Shown: positions 15,967 to 25,491, counted from the stretch's first letter. The stretch is 56,435 nucleotides of DNA from Yinghuangia elevatio (GCF_040649515.1 NZ_JBEZFP010000047.1:1-56435); one strand, 5' to 3'. The notes: a model not told the origin generated them from the letters alone. Numbers and translations: made by a program.

Positions 15967-16728
15967 TCAGTCGAAGGTGAGCGGGACGACCTCGAAGGAG
16001 GCGGCGTAGCGGGTGCCCAGGCGTGTGCCGGCGCCCCGGGCGAAGCCCTCCAGCCACTCGGACGCGTCGGCCATGTTCCCGGCCGAGCCGCCGAGGCCGG
16101 CGAGGTAGGCGGCATGGGCCTCCAGCGAGGCCACGCCGCGCTCGAAGGTGGCGGTGGTGTCGACGGCGTGCGCCGCGTCCGGGGATCCGGCGGCCCAGAT
16201 CTGCCGGACGCCGTTCCACGGCTCCAGGCCCGCGGACTCGGCGAGCTCGCGGAAGATCCAGCGGTTGCCCGCGTCGCGGACGCCGTCCAGGACGGCCCGG
16301 CCGGTGGCGATGTGGTCGGCCTGGTTGGGGACCGCACCGCCGTACGTCTCCCGCCAGTTGCCGGTGATGACGATGTCCGGGCGGTGCCGGCGGACCACGC
16401 GCGCGACCTCGCGGCGCAGCGGCAGCCCGTACTCCAGCACGCCGTCCGGGTAGCCGAGGAACTCCACGACGTCGACGCCGACGATCCGCGCCGAGGCGAT
16501 CTGCTCGGCCTCGCGCAGCGGCTTGGCCTCGTCCGGGTGCATGCCGTCGATGCCGGCCTCGCCGCTGGTGACCATGACGTACACGACGTTCTTGCCCTGG
16601 TCGGTCCAGCGGGCGACGGCCGCGGCGGCGCCGTATTCCATGTCGTCCGGGTGCGCGACGATCGCCACGGCGGTCGACCAGTCCTCGCGGAGCGGCTCGA
16701 AGGGCGGCGGGGGTGTGAAGTCGGCCAT
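15967..16728 (-). CDS. PIG-L family zinc deacetylase
   Basis: This LmbE/PIG-L type Zn-dependent N-deacetylase of 253 residues belongs to the fold of MshB and Mca (mycothiol metabolism) and of antibiotic sugar deacetylases. The zinc motif AHPDDMEYG is near residue 25, with the further ligand His in VPNQADHIATG and a TSGEAG loop. It hydrolyses an N-acyl group from a sugar or similar substrate, which cannot be specified. The start is ATG 16728 with AAGGGGA upstream. It is divergent from the large secreted dehydrogenase-like gene. It could share a transcript with the small open frame that follows. Confidence 0.9.
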   Translation of the reverse strand: MADFTPPPPFEPLREDWSTAVAIVAHPDDMEYGAAAAVARWTDQGKNVVYVMVTSGEAGIDGMHPDEAKPLREAEQIASARIVGVDVVEFLGYPDGVLEYGLPLRREVARVVRRHRPDIVITGNWRETYGGAVPNQADHIATGRAVLDGVRDAGNRWIFRELAESAGLEPWNGVRQIWAAGSPDAAHAVDTTATFERGVASLEAHAAYLAGLGGSAGNMADASEWLEGFARGAGTRLGTRYAASFEVVPLTFD

Positions 16729-17026
16729 GGGGATCCCCTTGCGGTGAGGAACGAAGTCTGCGGAACGGTATGTCTCAGGAGACTTTATGGGGGCCTCCGT
16801 CATTGTGTCGGACGATTTGTCCGCGCGGCGCGCGGGCGATCACCGAAGGCCTCTTGGACCGGACACCAAAACGTGACGGGGAATTCCCCCGTGATCGCTT
16901 TTCCGTCCCACGCGCCACATGTAGCGTCATCGGATCCACCCCCATTCGCGCGCTCAACGCTGTCATTGCGCGAGTACGAGGAGTAGTCCCATTAGCAGTC
17001 CAATAGTCAGCCACCGCCGTCCGCGT
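16729..17026. promoter_or_regulatory. Divergent promoter region with two small palindromes
   Basis: This 298-base gap lies between the PIG-L gene (minus) and the secreted dehydrogenase-like gene (plus). It holds GTCTC-AG-GAGAC at 16772-16783, 44 bases from the PIG-L start, and the 12-base palindrome GGGGAATTCCCC at 16878-16889. The region is relatively AT-rich near 16970-17010. No confident promoter pair was identified. Confidence 0.4.
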
Positions 17027-20026
17027 GTGCGTAGATCAATACGCCACCTGCTCATCGCCGTGGCCATCGTCCTGGCCGTCACGGCGTCCGTCCTCGGCTA
17101 TTCGATGGCCCAGAAGAGCGAGGCCGCGCAGACTCTGCCCGCGGGCTTCTCGATACGCGAAATGCCCAGCGGCCAGCAGTCCCTGCCGACCGATATCGCG
17201 TACACACCGGACGGCGGCTATATATCTGCCGCAAAGTCCGGACACCTCGCTTATGTCGCCCCCACCGGTGAAGTGACGCCGCTCGGCGACCTTCCGGTCC
17301 GCGACGACCAGGACCTCGGCCTGACCGGTATCGCGGTGGCCCCGGATTTCGCGGCCTCGGGCTTTCTCTACGTCGCCCGCACGACAGACACCAGCGTGAT
17401 GCGCCTCGGCCGTTTCACCGTGCAGTTCTCCGCCGGCGCGGACCCGAAGCCGGTCGGCCTCGGCACCGAGAAGGTGCTCCTGGAGACCCCGGCGCGCACC
17501 GCGGTGCACGGCATCAGCGGGGTGGAGGCGGCCGCCGACGGCACGGTATGGGTGAGCATCGGCGACTCCGCCGACTTCATCCGCGTCGACCCGCTGGCGC
17601 TCGACGCGCAGAAGCTGGACAGCCCGTACGGCAAGCTCCTGCACATCACCAAGGACGGCGCGGGCGTCGCCACGAACCCGTACTACAAGGCCGCCACGCC
17701 GAACTCCTGGAGCAGCAAGGTCTACGCGAAGGGCTTCCGCAGCCCGTTCCGCTTCACCCTCGACCCGGTCACCGGCGCGCCCATGGTCGGCGACGTCGGC
17801 TGGAACTGGTGGGAAGAGATCAACATGGTCAAGGCCGGGGACAACCTCGGCTGGCCGTGCTGGGAGGGCGACGACACCGCGGGCGGCTACCGCGACCTGC
17901 CCGGCTGCTTCGGGGTGACGGCGACCAAGCCGCTGCACACGTACAGCCACAACGGCAAGAACGCGAGCGTCACCGGCGGCATCGTCTACACCGGGACCTC
18001 GTACCCCGAGCAGTACCGCGGCTCGTACTTCTTCGCCGACTACGCACTGCAGACCGTCAGCAACATGAAGCTGCGCGACGCGCAGGGCAAGCTGCTGCCG
18101 GCGCCCGTGCCGACGGTCTTCAGCCGCGAGACGGTGCCGATGCAGCAGGGCGGCGGCAACTGCATCGTGAAGTTCACCGCGGCCCCCAACGGCGACCTGG
18201 TGATGGTCGACATCTGCTCGAACGTCGTCAAGCGCCTGGTGTACGAGGGCGGCAACCGCGCCCCGGTCGCCAAGGCCACCACGACGGTCGAACCGGCAAC
18301 GCTCACCGTGCAGTTCGACGCGTCCGCGACCACGGACCTGGACGGCGACGTGCTCACCTACGCGTGGGACTTCGGCGACGGCGAGAAGGGCACCGGGGTC
18401 ACCGCGAGCCACCGGTACGCGGAAGCGGGGGACTACACGGCGACGCTGACCGTCAAGGACCCCGGCGGGAAGAGCGGCACGTACAAGCTCAAGGTGGTGC
18501 CGGCCAACCACGCGCCCACCATCGAATGGGTCTCGGCCCCGGCCGAGGACCACAAGTTCAAGGTGGACGAGGCGCTGGTCATCAAGGCGCAGGCCACCGA
18601 CGCGGACGAACTCGCGGCCGACGGCACGCCGACACCGCTCACGGTCCGCTGGGAATCGGTGATGTTCCACTGCTACGGGGGCGGTTGCCACTCGCACCCG
18701 AGCAAGGCGTACACCGGTCCCGAGTACAACGTGCCGTTCGAGGACCACGGCGACGACACGCACATGCAGATCACCGCGTTCGTGACGGACGCGAAGGGCG
18801 TGACGACGCAGCGCTCCTACAAGGCGTGGCCGAAGCTGATGAACCTCACCGTCCGGTCGACCTCCCCGGCCGCGGTGACCATCAACTCGCGGGACGCGCA
18901 GACCGTCCCGGTCACCGTCGGCTCGAAGTTGTCGCTGGTCGCGGCGGAGACCGCGATCGACGGCGTGGCGACGTTCAAGTCGTGGGGCGACGGCGGGGCG
19001 CGCGTGCACGACATGACGATGCCCGACCGCGACGTGGAGCTGACCGTCACGTACGAGACGCCGATCGACAAGCGCCTCGCGACGGACAAGCCGGCGGCCG
19101 CCAAGTTGGGGGCGCCGCTGGGCGCCGAGACCGGCAACGGCACGCTGCGCACCCGCGAGTTCCAGGGCGGCCGCATGTACTGGACGCCGCAGTCCGGCGC
19201 GCACATCGTCGAGGGATTGATCCTGACGAACTACCTGGCCAACGGCGGCCCGGCCACCATGGGCGCACCGACCACCGACGAGCTCACGACGGCGGACGGC
19301 GTCGGCCGGTACAACCGGTTCGAGTACGGCGCCGCGACCTACTGGACGCCGCAGACCGGCGCCCACTCGGTGTTCGGCGCGATCTACACCAAGTGGGCCG
19401 AACTCGGCCTGGAGCGCGGCCCGTTGGGGTACCCGACGACCGACGAAATGGGCACCGTCAAGCCCGGCGGCCGGTACAACTACTTCCAGAACGGGTCGAT
19501 CACCTGGTCCGGCTGGACGGGGGCGCACGCCGTGTACGGCGCGATCCTGACCAAGTACGGCGAGCTGAAGTGGGACTGGGGAGTCCTCGGGTTCCCGCGG
19601 ACCGACGAACTGCCCACCGCACGTCCGGGCGGCCGCTTCAACGACTTCGAGGGCGGCACCATCGTGTGGTCGCCGGGCACCGGTGCCCAGATGGTGATGG
19701 GTGCGATCCACACCAAGTGGGGTGAGTACGGCTGGGACAACGGCCGCCTCGGCTTCCCCACCAGCGGCGAGACCGCCACCCCGAAGGTGTACGGCCGCTT
19801 CAACGCCTTCCAGTTCGGCCTCGTGTACTGGTCGCCGTCCACCGGCGCGCATGCCGTCTACGGCGCCATCCAGACGCGCTATGCGCAACTCGGCTGGGAG
19901 AACTCCTACCTCGGGTTCCCGACGAGTGAGGAGTTCGGCGTACCCAACGGGCGGCGCCAGAACTTCCAGAAGGGCTACGTGGTCTGGGACGCCAGGACCG
20001 GGGCGGTGGTGGACCGCAGGAACTGA
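17027..20026 (+). CDS. Secreted glucose/sorbosone dehydrogenase-like protein with PKD domain and LGFP repeats
   Basis: This exported protein of 999 residues starts with a basic N terminus and hydrophobic signal segment (about residues 1-35). Residues ~40-408 form a six-bladed propeller of the PQQ-dependent sugar (GSDH) dehydrogenase type, with VSIGDSADF, GFRSPFRFTLDP, GDVGWNWWEEIN and GDNLGWPCWEG. Residues ~410-490 are a PKD domain (YAWDFGDGEKGTG, HRYAEAGDYTATLTV). A second Ig-like region follows to ~690. Residues ~730-995 hold five LGFP repeats of about 54 residues, each with a pattern like LGFPTSDE...GRFN.F..G.I.WSP.TGAH. LGFP repeats are thought to bind the actinobacterial cell wall. Whether the propeller is catalytic is uncertain. 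The GTG start lacks a ribosome site. A strong terminator follows. Confidence 0.88.
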   Translation: MRRSIRHLLIAVAIVLAVTASVLGYSMAQKSEAAQTLPAGFSIREMPSGQQSLPTDIAYTPDGGYISAAKSGHLAYVAPTGEVTPLGDLPVRDDQDLGLTGIAVAPDFAASGFLYVARTTDTSVMRLGRFTVQFSAGADPKPVGLGTEKVLLETPARTAVHGISGVEAAADGTVWVSIGDSADFIRVDPLALDAQKLDSPYGKLLHITKDGAGVATNPYYKAATPNSWSSKVYAKGFRSPFRFTLDPVTGAPMVGDVGWNWWEEINMVKAGDNLGWPCWEGDDTAGGYRDLPGCFGVTATKPLHTYSHNGKNASVTGGIVYTGTSYPEQYRGSYFFADYALQTVSNMKLRDAQGKLLPAPVPTVFSRETVPMQQGGGNCIVKFTAAPNGDLVMVDICSNVVKRLVYEGGNRAPVAKATTTVEPATLTVQFDASATTDLDGDVLTYAWDFGDGEKGTGVTASHRYAEAGDYTATLTVKDPGGKSGTYKLKVVPANHAPTIEWVSAPAEDHKFKVDEALVIKAQATDADELAADGTPTPLTVRWESVMFHCYGGGCHSHPSKAYTGPEYNVPFEDHGDDTHMQITAFVTDAKGVTTQRSYKAWPKLMNLTVRSTSPAAVTINSRDAQTVPVTVGSKLSLVAAETAIDGVATFKSWGDGGARVHDMTMPDRDVELTVTYETPIDKRLATDKPAAAKLGAPLGAETGNGTLRTREFQGGRMYWTPQSGAHIVEGLILTNYLANGGPATMGAPTTDELTTADGVGRYNRFEYGAATYWTPQTGAHSVFGAIYTKWAELGLERGPLGYPTTDEMGTVKPGGRYNYFQNGSITWSGWTGAHAVYGAILTKYGELKWDWGVLGFPRTDELPTARPGGRFNDFEGGTIVWSPGTGAQMVMGAIHTKWGEYGWDNGRLGFPTSGETATPKVYGRFNAFQFGLVYWSPSTGAHAVYGAIQTRYAQLGWENSYLGFPTSEEFGVPNGRRQNFQKGYVVWDARTGAVVDRRN

Positions 20027-20031
20027 CGTGA

Positions 20032-20060
20032 CCCGTGCCGCCCCCTCGGGGCGGCACGGG
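20032..20060 (+). terminator. Terminator of secreted dehydrogenase-like gene
   Basis: A perfect 13-base stem, CCCGTGCCGCCCC with a 3-base loop, starts 6 bases after the stop codon. Confidence 0.85.
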
Positions 20061-20149
20061 CGTCGGCCAGGTGCGTGACGGGCGGGCGGTGCGGCGCGGG
20101 GTGATCCTCGTCGTACCGCCCGCCCGTCTTTGCTGGCAGCATCGAGGGC

Positions 20150-21175
20150 ATGACGTCGATCGATCTGACGAATGACACGCTGTTCGACCCCACGGTGCCC
20201 GCGCCTCCGGTGGTCGACGTCGCGACCTACGGCTTCGAGGGGCGCCTCGACGCCCTGGCGGACGACTGGTCCGCGGACGCCCGCTATTGGGAGTACACCA
20301 AGGCGGCGAACCCGATCGGCGCCGGTTTCACGACCGAGGTCCCGGCGGTGGTGTTCCCGGCCGCACTACACGGCGACGGGCCGTCGCGGGCGATCCCGCT
20401 CGACCTCGCCGAACCGATGCGCGTGGAAGGCGGCCCGGCGACCAGTCCCGCGCTGCTGGCGAGCTTCGTCCGCGTCAACCGCGGCGACCGGCTGGCACTC
20501 GCCGTCAACGCGACTTCACAGCTCTACTACGTGATGTACGGGCGCGGCACGTCGGTGGTCGGCGGCCGCGTGGCCCGGTGGGAGAAGGGCGACTTCATCG
20601 TCCTGCCCGCGGTGGGCGAGGTCGTGCACCACGCCGACGCGGACACCGTCATGTACTGGGTGCACGACGAGCCGTTGCTGCGCTACCTCGGAGTGCGGCC
20701 CGACGGCCCGAAGTTCCGTCCCACCAAGTTCTCGCGCGAGCGCGCGGTCGCCGAGTTGGACGCGATCGCCAACGCGCCCGGGGCGAACGCCAAGAACCGG
20801 GTGAGCGTGCTGCTCAACAACGCCGGGCAGGACCAGACGCTGACCGTCACGCACGTGCTGTGGGCGATGTTCGGCCTGCTGCCCGTCGGGCAGATCCAAC
20901 GCCCGCACCGGCACCAGTCGGTGGCACTGGACCTGATCCTGGACTGCCGGCCGGGCTGCTACTCGCTGCTGGGCGACCGGTTGGACGAGCGCGGCGAGAT
21001 CGTCGACCCGGTGCGCGTGGACTGGGAGCCGGGCGGCGCGTTCGTCACGCCTCCGGGCAAGTGGCATGCGCACCACAACGAATCGGGTGCGCCCGCCCAC
21101 CTGATCCCGATCCAGGACGCGGGCCTCCAGACGTACCTGCGCAGCCTGGACATCCGCTTCACGGACCGCAAGTAG
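20150..21175 (+). CDS. Bicupin protein, gentisate 1,2-dioxygenase-like
   Basis: This is a cytoplasmic protein of 341 residues with two cupin barrels, resembling the gentisate/1-hydroxy-2-naphthoate dioxygenase family, whose members open aromatic rings using Fe(II). The C-terminal cupin keeps metal-ligand candidates: PHRHQSVALD (His-x-His) and TPPGKWHAHHNES. The N-terminal cupin (YYVMYGRGTSVVGG to VLPAVGEVVHH) has fewer His residues and is probably structural. The start is ATG 20150 after GAGGGC. It stands alone between two terminators. The function could be ring cleavage or another cupin reaction; the substrate is unknown. Confidence 0.78.
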   Translation: MTSIDLTNDTLFDPTVPAPPVVDVATYGFEGRLDALADDWSADARYWEYTKAANPIGAGFTTEVPAVVFPAALHGDGPSRAIPLDLAEPMRVEGGPATSPALLASFVRVNRGDRLALAVNATSQLYYVMYGRGTSVVGGRVARWEKGDFIVLPAVGEVVHHADADTVMYWVHDEPLLRYLGVRPDGPKFRPTKFSRERAVAELDAIANAPGANAKNRVSVLLNNAGQDQTLTVTHVLWAMFGLLPVGQIQRPHRHQSVALDLILDCRPGCYSLLGDRLDERGEIVDPVRVDWEPGGAFVTPPGKWHAHHNESGAPAHLIPIQDAGLQTYLRSLDIRFTDRK

Positions 21176-21194
21176 CGGGCGCTGGACGCGCGAA

Positions 21195-21246
21195 CGCCGC
21201 AGGCCCGCCGCGACCCCGGTACGAGGATCGCGACGGGCCTGCGGCG
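21195..21246. terminator. Hairpin between bicupin and flavin reductase genes
   Basis: A perfect 13-base stem (CGCCGCAGGCCCG and complement at 21234-21246) encloses a 26-base loop with further pairing. It lies between convergent genes and may serve both. Confidence 0.7.
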
Positions 21247-21372
21247 TGCCCGGCGGATCGCGGAAACAGGGGTATCCGCGTTCCGCCGTCGTCCCGCGTC
21301 CGGCCGTCCCCCGGTCGCGGGTGGTCCTGGTCGGCCCGAAGAGGGCCGTCCGGCAAGGCAGTTGCCGGGGTG

Positions 21373-21858
21373 TCAGCCCGTGAGGCCCGCGTACGCCCCC
21401 CTGAAGAACAGCAAAGGGGCGGCGTCGCGCGGCACTTCGAGCGCGCTCACGCGGCCGATCACGATCTCGTGGTCGCCGCCGGGCAGGATGTGCTCGACGT
21501 CCGCCTCGATCCAGGCGATGCTTCCGGCGAGCCGCGGCGCGCCGTTGCCGCCCTTGTCCCAGGCGACGTCCGCGAACTTGTCGCCGCCGCTGCGGCCCAT
21601 CGCACGGCACACGTCCTGCTGGTCCTCGGCGAGCACGTTGACGACGAAGGACCCGGCCTCGCGGATGCGCGGCCACGTCGTCGAGGTCAGCGCCGGGGCG
21701 AACGAGATGTACGCGGGCTCCAGAGACAGCGAGGTGAACGACTGGCATGCCATGCCCACCGGCGCGCCCTCGTGCACGGCCGTGATGACCGTGACGCCGG
21801 TCGCGAAGTGCCCCATGACGTTGCGCATCCGCGCGGGGTCGATCGTGACGCTGGACAT
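21373..21858 (-). CDS. Flavin reductase family protein (FMN-binding split barrel)
   Basis: This is a small FMN-binding protein of about 161 residues in the flavin reductase (HpaC/RutF-like) family. Members supply reduced flavin to two-component monooxygenases or act as oxidoreductases. Family segments seen are FATGVTVITA near the N terminus, GMACQSFTSLSLEP, SFVVNVLAEDQQ and HILPGGDHEIVIG. An ATG at 21876 is equally in frame and would add six residues; the inner ATG has a slightly better upstream GGGG. A nested palindrome lies 7 bases beyond the outer ATG. A partner monooxygenase is not adjacent. Confidence 0.87.
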   Translation of the reverse strand: MSSVTIDPARMRNVMGHFATGVTVITAVHEGAPVGMACQSFTSLSLEPAYISFAPALTSTTWPRIREAGSFVVNVLAEDQQDVCRAMGRSGGDKFADVAWDKGGNGAPRLAGSIAWIEADVEHILPGGDHEIVIGRVSALEVPRDAAPLLFFRGAYAGLTG

Positions 21859-21882
21859 GGCGGCCCCAGAGCTCATGGAAAG

Positions 21883-21901
21883 CGACTATGACTAATAGTC
21901 G
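21883..21901. promoter_or_regulatory. Nested palindrome at flavin reductase promoter
   Basis: CGACTAT-GACTA-ATAGTCG is a perfect 7+7 inverted repeat. The inner GACTA-A-TAGTC is also palindromic and overlaps it. It stands out as AT-rich and sits directly upstream of the flavin reductase start, consistent with an operator. Confidence 0.55.
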
Positions 21902-22097
21902 TATGACTTTTCGTTGCGCCTATGACACGCGATTTCCGACCCCCCGTCAAGAGGGCGTAGGCAAGCTCACGTACGACACGCGGCCCGGGAACTTCCGGGA
22001 CCCCTCCCCGCGTCCTGCTGATGGCAAGTACCTTCGGTGCGGAAACCGGACAATCGACCGGACACATCGAGATCCAGAACCTCGGAGGGATTCCCCC

Positions 22098-22679
22098 ATG
22101 GCTGTGAGCCTCAGCAAGGGTGGCAACGTCTCGCTCACCAAGGAGGCCGCGGGCGGCACGCTGACCGCCGTCGTCGTCGGCCTGGGCTGGGACCTGCGTA
22201 CGACGACCGGCGAGGACTTCGACCTCGACGCCAGCGCGATCGTCGTCAACACGTCGGGCCAGGTCGCGTCGGACCAGCACTTCGTGTTCTTCAACAACGC
22301 CTCCACCCCGGACGGCAGCGTCGTGCACACCGGCGACAACAAGACCGGCGAGGGCGAGGGCGACGACGAGCAGATCAAGGTCAACCTGGCCGCGCTGACC
22401 CCGGACATCGACAAGATCGTCTTCCCGGTGTCGGTGTACGACGCGGAGACCCGGCGGCAGTCCTTCGGCCAGGTCCGCAACGCGTTCATCCGCATCGTGA
22501 ACGAGGCGGACAACACCGAGCTGGCGCGGTACGACCTCTCGGAGGACGCGTCCACCGAGACCGCGATGCTGTTCGGCGAGATCTACCGCAACGGCGCCGA
22601 GTGGAAGTTCCGCGCGCTGGGCCAGGGCTACGCCTCCGGCCTCTCGGGCATCGCCAAGGACTTCGGCGTCAACGTCTGA
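22098..22679 (+). CDS. TerD family stress/tellurium resistance protein
   Basis: This calcium-binding protein of 193 residues belongs to the TerD family, which is linked to tellurite resistance, phage resistance and cell development. The N terminus MAVSLSKGGNVSLTKEA is typical. Two acidic calcium sites are visible as DFDLDASAI and DDEQIKVNL, and the C-terminal EIYRNGAEWKFRALGQGY is diagnostic. The start is ATG 22098 with GGAGGG 8-9 bases before. A strong terminator follows. Downstream lie a VWA membrane protein and two small helical proteins in the same direction; Ter systems often include VWA proteins, so a functional link is plausible but not shown. Confidence 0.95.
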   Translation: MAVSLSKGGNVSLTKEAAGGTLTAVVVGLGWDLRTTTGEDFDLDASAIVVNTSGQVASDQHFVFFNNASTPDGSVVHTGDNKTGEGEGDDEQIKVNLAALTPDIDKIVFPVSVYDAETRRQSFGQVRNAFIRIVNEADNTELARYDLSEDASTETAMLFGEIYRNGAEWKFRALGQGYASGLSGIAKDFGVNV

Positions 22680-22697
22680 GCACCGCACCACGACCAC

Positions 22698-22731
22698 CCG
22701 AAGGGCCCCGGCATCCGCCGGGGCCCTTCGG
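22698..22731 (+). terminator. Terminator of terD
   Basis: A perfect 15-base stem, CCGAAGGGCCCCGGC with a 4-base loop, starts 18 bases after the terD stop codon. Confidence 0.88.
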
Positions 22732-22995
22732 CCTTCGGCGGTCGCCGACACAGGCCGCCCGCCGAGAACGTCCGCGAGACCGTCTGAATACGGATGATTG
22801 CCGTCATCCCGGGTGCGCCGATCCGGTGCGCCTTCGGAAATCGTCGCGCCGACGGTCCCGATCGAGGGAATTCCCCTCCCTTCGTACCGCTCGGCCCGAC
22901 ACACTGGTTTTGCAGTGCATGGCGGGGGGCGCCCAGAGACGACGCTGCCGGTCGCCCGTGCCATCAACGAGCAGTCGTTCCGGAGGCGTGGTCAC

Positions 22996-25491
22996 ATGGC
23001 GGTAGCGAGCAGCCGAGCGGACCGGTGGAAGAGGGCCACCCTGGTCGCCGCGGCCGCACTCGTCCTGGTGGTCTTCTGGGCGCCGGCCGCGTCGGCCGCC
23101 CCGAAGCGCACGATCATCCTGGTGGTCGACACCTCGGACTCGATGAACGAGCCCACCGGAAACGGCCAGGACACCCGGCTCACCGAGGCCAAGGCCGCGC
23201 TGCGCTCGACCATCGGCTCGCTGGCCGACAGCGACAAGGTCGGCCTGCACGAGTTCTCCGGCGAGTGCGGCGACGGCGGCGAGCTGCTGGTGGAGCCCGC
23301 CACCGGCAACCGCGGCGCGCTGCGCGACGAGGTGGACGCGCTGCAGACCAACGGCCGCACGCCCACCCCCGACGCCATCCGCGCGGCCGCGAACGAGTTC
23401 CCCAAGGACTCGTCGGAGAAGGTCCTCATCCTCGTCTCGGACGGCGAGAGCTCGTGCGACGAGGACCCGTGCGAGGTCGTCGTCGAGGTCCAGCAGCAGG
23501 CGGGCATCAAGTTCGTCGCACACACCGTCGGCTTCCAGACCAGCGACCAGGCCAACACCGAGCTGAGCTGCATCGCCGACACCACCGGCGGCAAGTACTT
23601 CGCGGCCGACGACCAGCAGGGCATCACCGACAGCCTGGAGGAGGCGCTGCTGCCCGTCGTCGGCGGCGACGTCTCGACGATCCTCAACGCCCTGCCCATG
23701 CCGAGCGACGTGCCCCTGGACCCGGAGAGCGTCGGCAAGACCGCGGGCCTCGCGGCCGGCCTCGTCCTGCTGATCGGCTTCCCCGCCGAGTTGTTCAACC
23801 GCACGTTCGAGGCGAACCAGCGGCGCATCTCGCGATGGTGGCGGCGGCGCGGCGGCGGCCCCGCGGGTGCCGGCGGGCCCAACCCCGCGGGCGGCGGCGG
23901 GACCGGCCCGTTCCCGCCCGGTGGCGGCGGCGGCATGGACCCCGGCGCCGGCGGTGCGGGCGGCGGACCCGGCGGCGGTACGACCGGGATGCACGCCTCC
24001 CCGTCCGGCGGCATGACCGGGCTCCACGCGTCCGACCCCGGCGGCATGACCGGGCAGCACGCGGGCGGCGGCGGGGCGTACGGCCCCGGCGGCTTCGCCG
24101 GACCGGACCCGGGTGCGGGCGGTGCGGGCGCGGGCGCGTACGGGCCGGGCGGCGCCGCGGGCATGGACCCGGGTGCGGGCGGTGCGGGGGCCGGCGGCGG
24201 CGCGTACGCCTCCGGCAGCGGCACGTACGGCGCGTCCGGCGGCACCGGTGCCCACGGCGCGGCGAGCGGCTCGGGCGCGTACGGTGCGTCCGGCGGCCCG
24301 GGTGCCCATGGCGCCCCCGGGGGTTCGGGTGCGTTCGGCACCGCGGCGGTCCCCGGGCGCTCGCTGTGGGCGTCGCCGTGGATCCTGCCGGTCTTCGTCG
24401 TGCTCAGCGCGCTGGCGTCGACCTTCGTCGACCCGGACTCCGGGTTCAACGCGAAGTCCGGGATCCTGCTGCTGGGCTTCCTGGTCGCGGCGCCGCTCGT
24501 GATCTTCGCCTACTCCTGGCCCAACGAGCGGAACGCCAAGCGGGCTTCCGGCGTCCCCGGAGTGCTCAAGACCGTGCCCGCCGCTCTCGGCCTGGCGATC
24601 TTCTGCACGGTGCTGTCGCGCATGTCGGACTTCGTTCCCGGCTACGTCTTCGGCCTCGTGATCGGCTATGTGGCGCTGCGCGAACGGCGGTTGAGCCGGG
24701 CCCAGGAGGGCAAGGGCGTGCTCTTCGGCGCCGTCGGCGCGCTGCTGGTCAGCGTCGCCGCCTGGGTGGGCCTGGAGTTCGTGCACGAGAAGGCGATCGC
24801 CGTGGACGCCAACGTCGGCCTGGTGATCGCCGACACGATCCTGGGCACCACGTTCATCCTCGGCGTGGAGACCGTCCTGTTCGGCCTCATCCCCCTGCGG
24901 GTGCTGGACGGCGACAAGCTGCGCCAGTGGAACACCTGGGTCTGGGCGGCGACTTACACCGTCGCGATCCTCCTCTTCGTGCACGTCCTGGTGCTCAACT
25001 CCGGCCGGGCCGGCTCGGACGACGACACTTCGCTGACCGCCGCGCTGCTGCTGTTCGCCGGATTCGCGCTCGTGTCGGGCCTGTTCTGGGCGTACTTCAA
25101 GTACGTCCCGGACCCGGCGCTGATGCCCGCGCCCGCGGGCATGCCCGTCGGCGCGGCCCGGGCGGTGCCGCCGCGCGTTCCCCCGCAGATGGCGCCGTAC
25201 ATGCCGCCGCCTCCGCCCGGTGCGATGCCGGGTGCGTCGCCCGGTACGGCCCCGCCCGTCGCCGGCGGCACCGGAACGGCCGTGCCGCCGCCGCCCGTTG
25301 GGCAGCCGTACGTACCGCCGCCCGGCCGACCCCAGGCACCCCCGGTGCCGGCGACTCCGCCGCCGACGACGATGACCCCGCCCCCGCCGCCTCCCGCCAT
25401 GCCGCCGAACGTACCGCCGACGATGCCCGGCCACGTGTCGCCGCCCGACGTGCCTCCCCCGCCGGCAGGACCACCCCCGGGAACCCACTGA
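22996..25491 (+). CDS. VWA domain polytopic membrane protein with Gly-rich linker and Pro-rich tail
   Basis: This is a membrane protein of 831 residues. A signal or anchor helix (residues ~12-35) leads into a von Willebrand A domain (~38-235) with an intact metal-binding DTSDS motif and SDGES loop. A hydrophobic helix near 250-265 is followed by a Gly/Ala-rich linker (~285-455) with repeats such as GAYGPGG and DPGAGGAGAG. The C-terminal half has about eight membrane helices, then a tail of roughly 110 residues rich in Pro. The role is unknown; VWA domains usually bind other proteins. The start is ATG 22996 with GGAGG upstream. Two small helical proteins are encoded next and may be partners. 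Confidence 0.85.
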   Translation: MAVASSRADRWKRATLVAAAALVLVVFWAPAASAAPKRTIILVVDTSDSMNEPTGNGQDTRLTEAKAALRSTIGSLADSDKVGLHEFSGECGDGGELLVEPATGNRGALRDEVDALQTNGRTPTPDAIRAAANEFPKDSSEKVLILVSDGESSCDEDPCEVVVEVQQQAGIKFVAHTVGFQTSDQANTELSCIADTTGGKYFAADDQQGITDSLEEALLPVVGGDVSTILNALPMPSDVPLDPESVGKTAGLAAGLVLLIGFPAELFNRTFEANQRRISRWWRRRGGGPAGAGGPNPAGGGGTGPFPPGGGGGMDPGAGGAGGGPGGGTTGMHASPSGGMTGLHASDPGGMTGQHAGGGGAYGPGGFAGPDPGAGGAGAGAYGPGGAAGMDPGAGGAGAGGGAYASGSGTYGASGGTGAHGAASGSGAYGASGGPGAHGAPGGSGAFGTAAVPGRSLWASPWILPVFVVLSALASTFVDPDSGFNAKSGILLLGFLVAAPLVIFAYSWPNERNAKRASGVPGVLKTVPAALGLAIFCTVLSRMSDFVPGYVFGLVIGYVALRERRLSRAQEGKGVLFGAVGALLVSVAAWVGLEFVHEKAIAVDANVGLVIADTILGTTFILGVETVLFGLIPLRVLDGDKLRQWNTWVWAATYTVAILLFVHVLVLNSGRAGSDDDTSLTAALLLFAGFALVSGLFWAYFKYVPDPALMPAPAGMPVGAARAVPPRVPPQMAPYMPPPPPGAMPGASPGTAPPVAGGTGTAVPPPPVGQPYVPPPGRPQAPPVPATPPPTTMTPPPPPPAMPPNVPPTMPGHVSPPDVPPPPAGPPPGTH

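Noticed and set aside
20150..21175. Assigning the bicupin as a confirmed gentisate dioxygenase
   Set aside because: Only one cupin has convincing His ligands and no gentisate pathway genes are adjacent, so only a family-level call is given.
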